A stretch of 64,000 nt of DNA from Marinimicrobium alkaliphilum (GTDB lineage: Bacteria; Pseudomonadota; Gammaproteobacteria; Pseudomonadales; Cellvibrionaceae). The DNA is taken from positions 310,001-374,000 of the forward strand of contig NZ_QGMQ01000003.1 of NCBI RefSeq assembly GCF_003259155.1, in the 5' to 3' direction. Each line of letters opens with the position of its first letter. Within the stretch, counting starts at the first letter, position 1. Both the position numbers and the translations under genes were made by a program. The notes beneath the pieces are model-generated. The model saw only the letters and a list, made by a program, of their open reading frames with translations, ran no database searches and was not told where the DNA came from. This document shows positions 54,368 through 63,800 of the stretch, piece by piece.

Positions 54368-55741
54368 ATGCTCAAACGCCCAATCCTATTCACGCTATTT
54401 GCCAGCCTGCTCCTGCTCGCGGCCTGCGGCAGCGACTCCAACGATTTCTCCCTGGAAACGCCCGGACCACCGCCCTCACCGGAAGCGCCCGAGCCTGACG
54501 AGCCCACGGCGCTGAACCTTCACATTGACCCGGAAACCGCGCACCAGCGCGTTGCCGGCTTTGGCGGCGCGGTCCCCATGTGGACCGTCGTCAGCACTGC
54601 CTTGACCGACGAGGAAGTCCGCACCCTGGTGGGCTCCGGCGACGACCAGTTGGGTATCACCCTGTTGCGCACCATCATCGACCCCGACCCCGGCAGTTGG
54701 AGCCGCGCCGCGGCGAGTTTGCGGGAAGCCAAAGAGTATTCGGACGAGGTCACCATTCTCGCCACCGTCTGGTCGCCTCCGCCGCACATGAAAGACAACA
54801 ACAGCGTCAACAACGGCGGCCGACTGCTGCCGGAGTATTACAGCGACTTTGCCGATCACCTCAACGACTATATTGCCTACATGGCTTCAGAAGGGGTGGA
54901 GATCGACGTGGTTTCGCCCCACAACGAACCGGATTATCACCCCAATTACGAATCCGCCGAATGGTCGGGTGAGGACATCAGAAACTTTGTCCGCGATTAC
55001 GGTGATCGGATCCAGGCCCGCCTGCTGATCGGTGAATCCCTGCGCTTTGATCGCGCCTATACCGATCCCAGCCTGAACGACCCGGACGCCCTGGCAAACT
55101 TTGATATCGTCGGCGGTCATCTCTACAGCGCCGAGCAGAGCGGTACCTTCACCCCCTACCCGTTGGCGGAAGAGAAGAATAAAGAGCGCTGGATGACCGA
55201 GTGGAATTTTCACGAGGCCGACGGCGACGGTGCGCCTATCTGGGGCGATGACAACCTCGACGTCTGGGACGAAACCCTGGACGTAGTGCTCGCCAGTGTC
55301 CATCAGAGTATGGACGTCAACTGGAACGCCTACATCTGGTGGTGGATGTTGCGCTTCTATTCATTTATCGGCGATGGCCAAAGCGAATTCGGCACGGAGC
55401 GCGGCGAGGTGCTCAAACGGGGCTGGGGCTTCTCCCACTACTCCCTGTTTGTCCGGCCGGGGTACCAGCGGATTGGCGCCGACGCCGACGGCTCTGACAA
55501 CGTTCATATCACCGCTTACCGGGGTGATGACGATCGTCTGGTGGCCGTTATCCTGAACCGGTCTGAGACCAGCTTTACCGATGTACCAATCACCCTACCG
55601 GCGCCACTTTCAAGCGCCGAAGGTTTCGTCACATCGCGCAGTGAAAACCGTGCGCCTTTGGCCGTCACCCTCGACGGCGACAGCCTGACGATCCCGACAC
55701 TCGACGCCCGCAGCATCATTACCGTGGTCATGTATCCCTGA
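54368..55741 (+). CDS. GH30 subfamily 8 endo-beta-1,4-xylanase (glucuronoxylanase-like)
   Basis: The 457-residue protein is a lipoprotein (LLLLAACGSDSN, Cys20) with a short Pro-rich linker and the GH30 (beta/alpha)8 plus side beta-domain. The acid/base Glu187 lies in VVSPHNEPDYHP and the nucleophile Glu278 in WMTEWNFHEA. The stretch ALANFDIVGGHLYSAEQSGT and GWGFSHYSLFVRPGYQRIGA are close to bacterial GH30_8 xylanases such as XynC. Arg329 and Tyr331 (in WWWMLRFYS) stand where that group binds the glucuronic acid side chain of xylan, so cutting of glucuronoxylan near the branch is predicted. Surface lipid anchoring fits a xylan-degrading lifestyle. A GC-rich hairpin follows the stop. Confidence 0.9.
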   Translation: MLKRPILFTLFASLLLLAACGSDSNDFSLETPGPPPSPEAPEPDEPTALNLHIDPETAHQRVAGFGGAVPMWTVVSTALTDEEVRTLVGSGDDQLGITLLRTIIDPDPGSWSRAAASLREAKEYSDEVTILATVWSPPPHMKDNNSVNNGGRLLPEYYSDFADHLNDYIAYMASEGVEIDVVSPHNEPDYHPNYESAEWSGEDIRNFVRDYGDRIQARLLIGESLRFDRAYTDPSLNDPDALANFDIVGGHLYSAEQSGTFTPYPLAEEKNKERWMTEWNFHEADGDGAPIWGDDNLDVWDETLDVVLASVHQSMDVNWNAYIWWWMLRFYSFIGDGQSEFGTERGEVLKRGWGFSHYSLFVRPGYQRIGADADGSDNVHITAYRGDDDRLVAVILNRSETSFTDVPITLPAPLSSAEGFVTSRSENRAPLAVTLDGDSLTIPTLDARSIITVVMYP

Positions 55742-55750
55742 TTGACCTCC

Positions 55751-55773
55751 TGGCAGGGGATTTTCCCCTGCCA
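55751..55773. terminator. Hairpin after the GH30 gene
   Basis: TGGCAGGGG-atttt-CCCCTGCCA pairs perfectly ten bases after the stop codon. No T-run follows on the plus strand, so termination may depend on other factors. Confidence 0.55.
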
Positions 55774-55859
55774 ATCCCGCCAAGTGTGCATAAGATCACA
55801 TTGACTCGCGCCCGACACGCATAGAATGGCGCTTTATTCCAAATAAAGTGACCTCAGTC

Positions 55860-56393
55860 ATGGCGCGCATAACACTCTCCTTCAGCGGCTGGCTGGCAGC
55901 GCTGGTTTTTCTGGTCGGCAGCGGGCTGTCGGCTATGGCTCAAGACCCTCCGTTGGCACAAGATCTGGAGGCGCTCAAACAGGATGTGCTCACCCTCAAC
56001 CGGGAGCTGCTGATCCTGGAAGAAGAGCTGCTCTACCCCGCCAGCAGTCAGATCGAGGTCTATCTGTCGGTAGACGTGGGGGACTACTTTGCCCTCGACG
56101 GTGTGCGCCTGATGATCAATGGCCAGATGGTGGGCAGCGAGCTGTACACCGAGCAACAGGTTCAGGCCCTGCATCGGGGCGGCGTCCAACGCCTCTATCG
56201 GGGCAATCTGCCCGGTGGCACCCATGAGGTCAGCGCATTTTTCACCGGCCTGGGTCCCCAGGGCCAGGACTACAAGCGCGCCGCCAGCATCGAGATCGAA
56301 AAACACCAGGCGCCGGTGGTGCTGGAGCTGCGCATTGTTGATTCAAGCGCGCGTCTGCAGCCGGTGTTCGAGATCAAGCAGTGGCCCCTCTAA
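55860..56393 (+). CDS. Exported coiled-coil and beta-domain protein of the TPR/Tol-like operon
   Basis: ATG 55860 is preferred to GTG 55848; the product has 177 residues with a signal peptide (WLAALVFLVGSGLSAMAQDP). A coiled-coil segment (ALKQDVLTLNRELLILEEEL) is followed by a compact beta domain (IEVYLSVDVGDYFALDGVRL to VFEIKQW) of PEGA-like character. It is the first gene of a seven- to eight-gene operon whose later genes encode TPR proteins and an ExbB/ExbD-type motor; the next start overlaps its stop by 13 bases. The family is sometimes labelled as an AraC regulator in databases but no DNA-binding motif is present. Function unknown. Confidence 0.7.
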   Translation: MARITLSFSGWLAALVFLVGSGLSAMAQDPPLAQDLEALKQDVLTLNRELLILEEELLYPASSQIEVYLSVDVGDYFALDGVRLMINGQMVGSELYTEQQVQALHRGGVQRLYRGNLPGGTHEVSAFFTGLGPQGQDYKRAASIEIEKHQAPVVLELRIVDSSARLQPVFEIKQWPL

Positions 56394-59300
56394 GTCGTCC
56401 TTCGCGCCTGGCACTCACCCTGGGTCTGACCCTGAGCGCCACCTTTGCGCAGGGGCAACCCCTCAGTGCCGTGGCCGACCTGCGTTACGGTGTCACCCTC
56501 TACCACTATTATCAGGGCGACCCTCTGAGCGCCCTGAGCGAACTGATGATTGCCGAGGCGCAAGGCGGCATCCGCGGCCACGGCGATCACCCGGCCTTGA
56601 TCGATGCCGGTATCAGCCTGAGCTTTGGTCTGCTGACCCGCGCCGAAAGTGCCTACCGGGATCTGCTCGACGACACCACGTCACCGGCCTTGCGCGACGC
56701 TGCGCACTTTTACCTGGGCAAGCTCTACTACCAGCAGGGTGAGCCGGTGCGCGCCCAGCACTACCTTGAGCAGGTGGGCAACCACCTGGACGCCCCCCTG
56801 GCCGCCGAGCACCAGCGCCTGCTCGCACAACTGGCCTGGGCGCGGGGCGAGCTGCCCACCGGCGCCCCCGGGCGACGCGAGCGCAACCGCTGGGGTGAGC
56901 AGGCGGGCTATGCGCTGCACAATCTGGGGGCCGCTCAGGCCCGGGCCGGGCAGCGGGAAGCCGCGCTCGACAGCTACCGGCGCCTCGCCAGCGTGCGCGC
57001 GGATCACCCGGAAACCCGGGCCCTGCAAGCCCAGGGGCGAGTGTCTGCGGGCTACCTGCACCTGCTCGAAGGCGCCGCTGACGAAGCCCGCGATCAGTTC
57101 CTCCGGGTACCCGACAACAGTGCCGGCGCCGAGCGCGCGCGCCTGGGTCAGGCCTGGGCCGCGCTGGAGGGCGGCAATCCGGAGGCCGCCCTGGCGCCGC
57201 TCAGCCAACTGGGCCAGGGCAACCCGCTGCGCCAGCCCGCGCGTGAAGCCCTGCTTGCCCTGCCGCACACTTACGAACGCCTGGGTGATCAACCCCGGGC
57301 ACTAAACCATTACCAACTCAGCGCCGACAGGCTGGAGCAGGCGCTGGCGCGACTGTCCGCACTGCGCGCAGAACTGACCCCCGAGCGCCTGATCGACACT
57401 TTGGCAGGCGCCGGTACGGACGGCATTTTTCAGCGGGTCGAAGGCCCGGAAAGCGACAACTGGCTGCTGCTCGACCGCACCGCTGCCGTCCAGTCCCGCC
57501 AACCGGCCCTGGCGGCACTGATCGCCGAGGACGATTTCCAGACCCGGGCGCAAGCCCTGCGCGACCTGCTGCAACTCCAGTCCCATTTGAGCCGCTGGCA
57601 GCCGCGCCTCGACGCCTATACGCAACTGCTGCTCGAGAAGCAGGCCCTGCGTCGAGCCCGGGAAACCGACTACCGGCGGGCGGATGTGGCCGGTCAGCGC
57701 GCCGATCTGCTCGCCCGGCAAGCTGATCTGACCGCACAGCTCGAACGCATCGATGCCCAGTCCGACGCTCTGGCGCTGGCCGACCCTGACAGCCGGGCGT
57801 TGCTGGCGCGCATTGAGCGGGCCCAGGCCAGCCTCGACCGCCTCGCCGCCGCCGGGCAAGCGCCGGCCGACGCTCAGGCCCGACTCGACTTTTACCGGGG
57901 CCAGCTCCTGTGGGCATCCGCCCAGGACTTTCCCCACCGACGCTGGCGCAGTGAGCGGGCCGCCCGAGAACTCCAGCGGGCCACCGAGGCCCTGGGGGAC
58001 AGCGAACAGCGCCTGGACCAGTTGCTCGCCACCGATTTTGATATTCACCCCCAACTTGAACGACTGACCCGGGCCCGACACCAGATGCAACAGTTGCTGG
58101 GCGTCACCCAGGCCGGTGTCCAGGAGGCCGCCCACGCGCTGCACGCGCAGCTTGACCAGCACCTGCTGGCGCAGCGTCAGGCGCTGCGCAACACTCTGAG
58201 CCAGGCCCGGCTGGGCGCCGCGCGGTTACAGGACCAGATGCCCGACGCCGACCTGGCGGCGATCGAGCACAGCTACCAATTGGCCCTGGATACCAGCGAC
58301 GACCCGGTGGTGCGTCGACACCTCGAGCACCGCCTGGCAGACCTGGCCATGCGCCAAAGTGAGCACACACTAACGGAAGGGCAGGTCCTCGGCCCCTATT
58401 TCGACCTCCCCATCGCCCGCTACCGGGCGCTGATCCAGGCCGAGCAGCAGGACCCGCAACCGCTCGCCGCCATTGACCTGGGCGACGCCCACTACCAGCT
58501 TGCCAGAGCCTACGCCCTGGACGGTCGCATGGCCGAAGCCGACGCGGCGCTGGCCACCCTGGCGGCGGACCACCCGGCATCGCGGCACTATCCCGAGGCC
58601 CAATTCCGTCGGGCTGAGCGCGCCTTTGCCGCCGGGGATTACACCCGCTCCGCCGACCTCTACCGGGCGGTGCTCGAAACCCGGGACCCGGGCTACAGCC
58701 GCAACGCGCGCTATATGCTCGGCTGGAGCCTGTATCGGCAAGCCGACTACTGGGCCGCCCTGAACGCCTTTACCGAGGCACGGGATGCGCTGCCAGGCGG
58801 CGACGACGAGCCCGCCAGCGACAGCCAACAACACCTGATCCGGGATCTGGAGCGGGTGATGGCCATGAGCTTCAGCCATCTGGACGGCCCCGAGAGCCTG
58901 CGCCGCTGGCAGCGCGAGCAGGGCGACCGGCCCTACCAGCACCGCCTCTACCAGACCCTGGCGCAACGCTACCTGGCCCAATCCCGCTACCGGGACAGCG
59001 CCGCCACCTATGCGGCCTACGCCCGGCAGAATCCGAACTCAGACCGGGCACCCGCCTTCAGCGCCCGGGTCATCGACGTCTATCAACAGGGCCAGTTTCC
59101 CAGCCTGATTCTGCCCGCCAAGGCCGCCTTTGTGGACGACTATGGCGTCGGCAGCCACTACTGGCAGCAACGCGCTGCCCAGAACCGCAGCGTCGATCTG
59201 CCAACCCAGGCGCTGCTGCACCAGTACACCCGCGAACTGGCGGCTCATCACCACGCCCGCGCTCAGGGTTTTGACCCCGAACGGGAACCTGCCCAACGGC

Positions 59301-60985
59301 ACCTGGCCTTCGAGCAGGCGGCCCAGTGGTATCAGCGGTTTGCGCTGGCCTTCCCGGCCGATCCGACGCTGGCAGACATGATTTTCCTCCGGGCCGAAGC
59401 GCTCTACGAGATCGGTGACTACGCCCAGGCCGAGGCGGCTTACGCCCAGGTTGCCTATGATTTGCCGGACACTGGCCGCGGCGCCGAAGCCGCCTACGCC
59501 CAGCTGCTGCTGGTCGAACGCGCGTGGCAACTGGCGCGTGCCGCCGAGAGCACGGGCGCCGATGAAGAAGACACGCTTTTTGCGACCCATATCGCCACCG
59601 CCGAGCGTTTTGCCGACGCCTACCCGGACGACGCCCGCGCGCCTCAGGTACTCGCCAACGCCGCCGAGGCCGTGTTCGAGCGGGACCAATGGCCCGCCGC
59701 CATCGCCCTGGCGGAACAGGTCAACGCCCGCGCCCCGGACAGCGCCCGCGCCCTGCATCTGGCGGCCTGGCTGATTCGCGGTCACAGCCATTACGATCTG
59801 GGCAACACCGACCCGGATCACTACGCCCGGGCCGAGGACGCCTACTGGCAGGCCATCGCCCACCTGCCCGAGGCGGGCGCGCGCGAAACCCATACCCCCA
59901 GTCGTGACGCCCTGCTCGAACGGATCGCGGTGAGTGTCTATCGCCAGGGTGAAATTGCCCAATCCCGGGGGAATCTCACAGGCGCGGTGGCGCTGATGCT
60001 GAGCATTGAGGACCTGCTGCCGGGCAGCGATCGCGCCCTCAACGCCCGCCTGGACGCCAGCGACCTGTTGATTGGCGCCGGACAATACCGCGAGGCAGAG
60101 CAGGTGCTCTCGGGGATTCGACGGGACTACACCGGTACCGATATCCCCGCGCGCCCGCAATTGGCCGATCTGCCCCAACGCCTGCTGGCCCTGTACGAAC
60201 AGGACCAGGACTGGGCCGCTGCCGCCGCCGAGCTGGCGCGCATCGCTGACGCCAGTACCGACCCGGAGACCCGGCGCCAGGCCCTGTGGCTGCAAGCCCA
60301 GTACCTCGATCGCAGCGGCGACACGGACGGCGCCCGGCGCGCCTACCGGCAATACGCCAACCAATTTCCCTTGCCCCACGGCCAGTTTATGGAAGCGGCC
60401 CAGCAGCTGGTTGAGACCTATCAGGCCGAAGGCGACGCCCGCTACCGCCACTGGCAGCAGCAACAGATCGACGCCGAACAGCGTCACCCGGAGCACAGCA
60501 GCGCTCGCACCCGTTGGCTGGCCGCACAAGCCGCCACGGCGCTGGGTGAGGCACCTCTGGAAAGCTTTGCCGCCATTCCCCTGCGTCTGCCCTTGCGCGA
60601 CAGCCTGCAGCGCAAACGCGCGGCCCTCGACGACGCCCTGCGCGCCCAGGAACGGATTCTGGCCTTTGGCGTGCCCGAGTTCAGCACCCGGGCCTACTAC
60701 CGGATCGGCGACATTTATGCGCAACTGAGCCGGGACCTGATGGACTCGGAGCGACCGCCGGAACTCAACGCCCTGGAGTTGGAGCAGTACGAGCTGCTGC
60801 TGGAAGAACAGGCCTACCCCTTTGAAGAGCGGGCCATCGAACTGCACGAAGACAATGCCCAGCGCGCCTGGGACGGACTCTACGACCCCTGGGTCGCGCG
60901 CTCCTTCGAGGCCCTGCGCCAACTGCTACCCGGGCGCTATCACAAACCCGAGCAACCCCTGGAGGTCAGCCGTGGGATTTACTAA
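56381..60985 (+). CDS. Giant periplasmic TPR protein
   Basis: The 1534-residue protein begins at GTG 56381, inside the end of the preceding gene, with a signal peptide (RLALTLGLTLSATFAQGQP). Almost the whole chain is tetratricopeptide-like helix pairs, for example AHFYLGKLYYQQGEPVRAQH, PEAQFRRAERAFAAGDYTRS and DMIFLRAEALYEIGDYAQAE, with a more charged coiled-coil segment at about residues 420-620. Large TPR proteins of this type accompany TolQR-like motors in myxobacterial gliding (AgmK-type) and in other proteobacteria. It could act as a periplasmic scaffold linking the motor to the envelope or to the outer membrane. Its stop overlaps the next start by 14 bases. Confidence 0.86.
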   Translation: MAPLSRPSRLALTLGLTLSATFAQGQPLSAVADLRYGVTLYHYYQGDPLSALSELMIAEAQGGIRGHGDHPALIDAGISLSFGLLTRAESAYRDLLDDTTSPALRDAAHFYLGKLYYQQGEPVRAQHYLEQVGNHLDAPLAAEHQRLLAQLAWARGELPTGAPGRRERNRWGEQAGYALHNLGAAQARAGQREAALDSYRRLASVRADHPETRALQAQGRVSAGYLHLLEGAADEARDQFLRVPDNSAGAERARLGQAWAALEGGNPEAALAPLSQLGQGNPLRQPAREALLALPHTYERLGDQPRALNHYQLSADRLEQALARLSALRAELTPERLIDTLAGAGTDGIFQRVEGPESDNWLLLDRTAAVQSRQPALAALIAEDDFQTRAQALRDLLQLQSHLSRWQPRLDAYTQLLLEKQALRRARETDYRRADVAGQRADLLARQADLTAQLERIDAQSDALALADPDSRALLARIERAQASLDRLAAAGQAPADAQARLDFYRGQLLWASAQDFPHRRWRSERAARELQRATEALGDSEQRLDQLLATDFDIHPQLERLTRARHQMQQLLGVTQAGVQEAAHALHAQLDQHLLAQRQALRNTLSQARLGAARLQDQMPDADLAAIEHSYQLALDTSDDPVVRRHLEHRLADLAMRQSEHTLTEGQVLGPYFDLPIARYRALIQAEQQDPQPLAAIDLGDAHYQLARAYALDGRMAEADAALATLAADHPASRHYPEAQFRRAERAFAAGDYTRSADLYRAVLETRDPGYSRNARYMLGWSLYRQADYWAALNAFTEARDALPGGDDEPASDSQQHLIRDLERVMAMSFSHLDGPESLRRWQREQGDRPYQHRLYQTLAQRYLAQSRYRDSAATYAAYARQNPNSDRAPAFSARVIDVYQQGQFPSLILPAKAAFVDDYGVGSHYWQQRAAQNRSVDLPTQALLHQYTRELAAHHHARAQGFDPEREPAQRHLAFEQAAQWYQRFALAFPADPTLADMIFLRAEALYEIGDYAQAEAAYAQVAYDLPDTGRGAEAAYAQLLLVERAWQLARAAESTGADEEDTLFATHIATAERFADAYPDDARAPQVLANAAEAVFERDQWPAAIALAEQVNARAPDSARALHLAAWLIRGHSHYDLGNTDPDHYARAEDAYWQAIAHLPEAGARETHTPSRDALLERIAVSVYRQGEIAQSRGNLTGAVALMLSIEDLLPGSDRALNARLDASDLLIGAGQYREAEQVLSGIRRDYTGTDIPARPQLADLPQRLLALYEQDQDWAAAAAELARIADASTDPETRRQALWLQAQYLDRSGDTDGARRAYRQYANQFPLPHGQFMEAAQQLVETYQAEGDARYRHWQQQQIDAEQRHPEHSSARTRWLAAQAATALGEAPLESFAAIPLRLPLRDSLQRKRAALDDALRAQERILAFGVPEFSTRAYYRIGDIYAQLSRDLMDSERPPELNALELEQYELLLEEQAYPFEERAIELHEDNAQRAWDGLYDPWVARSFEALRQLLPGRYHKPEQPLEVSRGIY

Positions 60986-61682
60986 CCCCAAGGCACTGGC
61001 CGCTCTGTTGTGGGCGACCCTGCTCACCGCCGGCTGCGCCAGCCCGCCACCGGTGCCGACACCGGCCTTTGATCTGCCCGAGGAGGGCCGGTCCCCGGCA
61101 CTCCCCGCCGGTCCGGTCACGGCCAATCCCTATCTGGCAGAACGCCCGCGAGTCAGTGACAGCGCCCGGGACAGTTTTGCCGACGCCCTGGCCGCCATGA
61201 CCGCCGGCCACTGGCTGAGCGCCCAAGTACAACTTGAGCGCCTCACCCAGCAACACCCCCGGCTGTCCGGCCCCTGGGTCAATCTGGGCCTGGTCCATAG
61301 AGCGCTGGAGGACGACACCCGGGCGCAGGCTGCCTTCGAGCAGGCGCTGAGCATCAACCCGCGCAACCTGGATGCCTGGAACCAACTGGGTCTGCTCAGG
61401 CGGTCGGCCGGGGACTTCGAAGGTGCCCGCGCCGCCTATCAGCGCGCCCTCGACGTCTGGCCCTTTCATGCCGACAGCCACCGCCACCTGGCGATCCTCT
61501 ACGACCTCTACCTGGGGCAGTGGGACGCGGCACTGGACCACTATCTGGCCTATCAACAACTGCTGATCGACCCCGAGCCGGCCCTGCAGACCCGGGTGGC
61601 GGGCTGGATCATAGACCTGGAGCGACGCATTGCGGCCCGCGTCGCCCAGCAGGCTCAAACCCGACAGGAGGAAGCCCCGTGA
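60972..61682 (+). CDS. TPR lipoprotein (GltE/AglT-like)
   Basis: GTG 60972 follows GGAGG by six bases. The 236-residue product is a lipoprotein (LLWATLLTAGCASPPP) with a TPR domain of three to four repeats at about residues 70-200, such as PWVNLGLVHRALEDDTRAQA and AWNQLGLLRRSAGDFEGARA. A TPR lipoprotein next to a TolQR-like motor is also found in the Agl/Glt gliding system. It overlaps both neighbours (14 bases before, 4 bases after), so the operon is tightly coupled. Confidence 0.85.
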   Translation: MGFTNPKALAALLWATLLTAGCASPPPVPTPAFDLPEEGRSPALPAGPVTANPYLAERPRVSDSARDSFADALAAMTAGHWLSAQVQLERLTQQHPRLSGPWVNLGLVHRALEDDTRAQAAFEQALSINPRNLDAWNQLGLLRRSAGDFEGARAAYQRALDVWPFHADSHRHLAILYDLYLGQWDAALDHYLAYQQLLIDPEPALQTRVAGWIIDLERRIAARVAQQAQTRQEEAP

Positions 61683-61969
61683 GACCGACACTCACCGCCA
61701 TCGGCATCGCGCTGCTCAGCCTGAGCGCGCTCGTCGCCGCTCAGGAAAATGACGAGCCGGGCGTGATTCGCCTGCAGAGTCAGGTCACCGGCGACCAGGA
61801 ACAGCCACAGGTCATGTACGTCGTGCCCTGGCAATCCGGAGAGGTGAGCGCGCTGCCCTACCGGGGCCTCGAGCGCCAGCTGGACGAGCTGTTCCAACCG
61901 ATCGAGCCCGGCAGTCTGCGGCGGCGCCTGCACAGCGAAGCTGAGAACCGCGCCACGGAGGCACCGTGA
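61679..61969 (+). CDS. Small exported hypothetical protein
   Basis: The 96-residue protein starts at GTG 61679, which overlaps the preceding TGA (GTGA), with GGAGGAAG just upstream. It has a signal peptide (LTAIGIALLSLSALVAAQEN), then PGVIRLQSQVTGDQEQPQVM followed by YVVPWQSGEV and an acidic/basic tail. It resembles the short partner proteins found in other TPR-TolQR clusters, but no known domain is visible. About 130 bases without a gene follow before the channel gene, so an internal promoter is possible. Confidence 0.72.
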   Translation: MRPTLTAIGIALLSLSALVAAQENDEPGVIRLQSQVTGDQEQPQVMYVVPWQSGEVSALPYRGLERQLDELFQPIEPGSLRRRLHSEAENRATEAP

Positions 61970-62101
61970 ACCGGCTCACAGTTCCGGCGTTTGCCCGAGT
62001 GGCGCACGGACAAAGCTGACATACTCCGAGCATTGCGCTAATGCCGATCCCAGACCGTCGGCACCCCAATAACAACTGACTTTTTGCTGAGGTTATCGGC
62101 T

Positions 62102-62767
62102 ATGGAATTCCTGCAAGTGATGGTGCGCTTTTTTCAGAACGGCGGGCCCTTTATGTACCCCATCGCGCTGGTACTGGCCTTCGGCCTCGCCATCGCCCTG
62201 GAGCGCTGGCTGTACCTGAATCACGCCCGCAGCGCCAACAAAAAGGCCTTTCACGAGATTCTGCCGCTGCTGAAGAAGCGCGACTACGCCGGCCTGGTAA
62301 AATTCGGCCAGCAGTCCAGAGCACCCATCGCCCGCATCATCGGCGCCGGGGTGGCACGCATGAAGCAGAGTCAGCGCCGGGATGACATCGAGCTGGCCAT
62401 GGAGGAGGGCGTTATGGAAGCCATGCCCCGGCTGGAAAAACGCACCCCCTATATCGCGACCCTGGCCAATATCGCCACGCTGCTCGGGCTGCTCGGCACC
62501 ATTATCGGCTTGATCGCGGCCTTTACCGCAGTCGCCGAAGCCAACCCGGCGGACAAGGCAACGCTGCTGTCGCAAAGTATTTCCGTGGCCATGAACACCA
62601 CCGCTTTCGGTCTCATCTCGGCCATCCCGCTGCTGTTGCTGCACACCATGTTGCAGAGTAAAACCACCGAGATTATCGACAGCCTGGAGATGGCCGGCGT
62701 CAAGTCGCTCAACCTGATGCCCATCACCCAGGCCGGCACCCCCACCCACAGCACCCCGGCCAACTGA
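62102..62767 (+). CDS. MotA/TolQ/ExbB-type proton channel protein
   Basis: ATG 62102 (ribosome site GAGG at 62090) gives 221 residues. Three membrane segments are visible: GGPFMYPIALVLAFGLAIAL near the N-terminus and two close to the C-terminus (LANIATLLGLLGTIIGLIAA and the SVAMNTTAFGLISAIPLLLL stretch). The Thr and Pro/Gly pattern in the last two, used in the proton path in TolQ/ExbB, is present. The cytoplasmic loop lies between the first two. Together with the following ExbD-like proteins it should form an energy-transducing motor in the inner membrane. Confidence 0.93.
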   Translation: MEFLQVMVRFFQNGGPFMYPIALVLAFGLAIALERWLYLNHARSANKKAFHEILPLLKKRDYAGLVKFGQQSRAPIARIIGAGVARMKQSQRRDDIELAMEEGVMEAMPRLEKRTPYIATLANIATLLGLLGTIIGLIAAFTAVAEANPADKATLLSQSISVAMNTTAFGLISAIPLLLLHTMLQSKTTEIIDSLEMAGVKSLNLMPITQAGTPTHSTPAN

Positions 62768-62771
62768 GTCC

Positions 62772-63296
62772 ATGCGTGCCCGAGTCCGCCGGCGCCCGAT
62801 CAAGGACGCCGAGCTCAACATCACCGCGTTTCTGAACCTGATGATCATTCTGGTTCCGGTCCTGCTCGTGGGTATGGTGTTCTCCCAGATCACGGTGCTC
62901 GACCTGCAACTGCCCGAGTTGGGAGAGAGCGACCCGAGCGCACTTGAAGACCTGGAAAATCAGACCCTGGAAGTGATCATTCGACCCGAACAACTGGTGG
63001 TCAACTTTCCCGCCGGGGTGACCGTCAGGCGTATTCCCGCGACCGACGGCGGGCACGACTTCGAGGAGCTGTCGCTGACCCTGCAGGCGGTGCAGCGGCG
63101 CCTGCTCAACGAAGGCGTGGACAAGGAAGACATACTGATCCTGTCCGAGCCGGACACCGATTATCAGACCATTGTCAGCGCCATGGACACGGCGCGCTCC
63201 TACCCGGCGGTGGTCGCCGCCTCCGTGGTGCCCGCCAAACTCTTCCCGGCGATCTCTCTGGGCGATGCCCCCGCACGTGTGGAGGATCAGCCATGA
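62772..63296 (+). CDS. ExbD/TolR-type protein, first paralogue, with Asn at the proton site
   Basis: The 174-residue protein has a basic N-terminus, one membrane segment (AFLNLMIILVPVLLVGMVFS) and a periplasmic domain. Where ExbD, TolR and MotB have an essential Asp (PLVDVML-like), this chain has Asn22 (ITAFLNLMII). The Asp is needed for proton flow in characterised homologues, so this subunit may not carry protons on its own and could be structural, pairing with the next gene which has the Asp. Its periplasmic part (SEPDTDYQTIVSAMDTARSY) is otherwise regular. It overlaps the next start by four bases. Confidence 0.88.
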   Translation: MRARVRRRPIKDAELNITAFLNLMIILVPVLLVGMVFSQITVLDLQLPELGESDPSALEDLENQTLEVIIRPEQLVVNFPAGVTVRRIPATDGGHDFEELSLTLQAVQRRLLNEGVDKEDILILSEPDTDYQTIVSAMDTARSYPAVVAASVVPAKLFPAISLGDAPARVEDQP

Positions 63297-63799
63297 AGCA
63301 ATCCCTGCGCGCCCGGCGCATGGCCCGCCACCATCGCCGCCACAAAAATACCCCGGGCCTGAACCTGGTGTCGCTGATGGACATCTTTACCATCCTGGTG
63401 TTTTTTCTGTTGGTGAACTCTTCCCACGTCCAGGTTTTACAAGCGGACAGCAGCCTCGACTTGCCCACATCCAACGCCGATCAGTTGCCGGATGAGCAAC
63501 TGGTGGTGATGGTGACCACCGAGGATATTCTCGTGGCCGGGCGACGGGTCGCGCGCGTGGCCGAGATCGATCGCGAGGCAAACACCATTGCCGGGCTGGC
63601 GCAGGAGCTGGGTTTTCGACGGGAGCGCGAGCGCCCCCTGGACGAGGCCGGGCAGGCGCGGGGCTATCCGGTCACCATCATGGGCGATCAGGAGATTCCC
63701 TACCGACTGCTGAAAAAAATCATGACCACCTGTGCCGAGGCGGACTATCGGGACATCTCTCTGGCGGTTGCCCAGGCCGCCGACGGGGGCGAGCCCTGA
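63293..63799 (+). CDS. ExbD/TolR-type protein, second paralogue
   Basis: The 168-residue protein has a very basic N-terminus (MKQSLRARRMARHHRRHKNT), one membrane segment with the conserved Asp30 (LVSLMDIFTILVFFLLV) and a periplasmic domain ending near MTTCAEADYRDISLA. It follows the first paralogue with a four-base overlap; two ExbD-type proteins after one ExbB-type channel is also the order of aglR-aglQ-aglS in Myxococcus. This one is expected to provide the proton path. Confidence 0.9.
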   Translation: MKQSLRARRMARHHRRHKNTPGLNLVSLMDIFTILVFFLLVNSSHVQVLQADSSLDLPTSNADQLPDEQLVVMVTTEDILVAGRRVARVAEIDREANTIAGLAQELGFRRERERPLDEAGQARGYPVTIMGDQEIPYRLLKKIMTTCAEADYRDISLAVAQAADGGEP

Positions 63800-63800
63800 G

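Noticed and set aside
55860-56393. AraC-type regulator
   Set aside because: The protein has a signal peptide and no helix-turn-helix.
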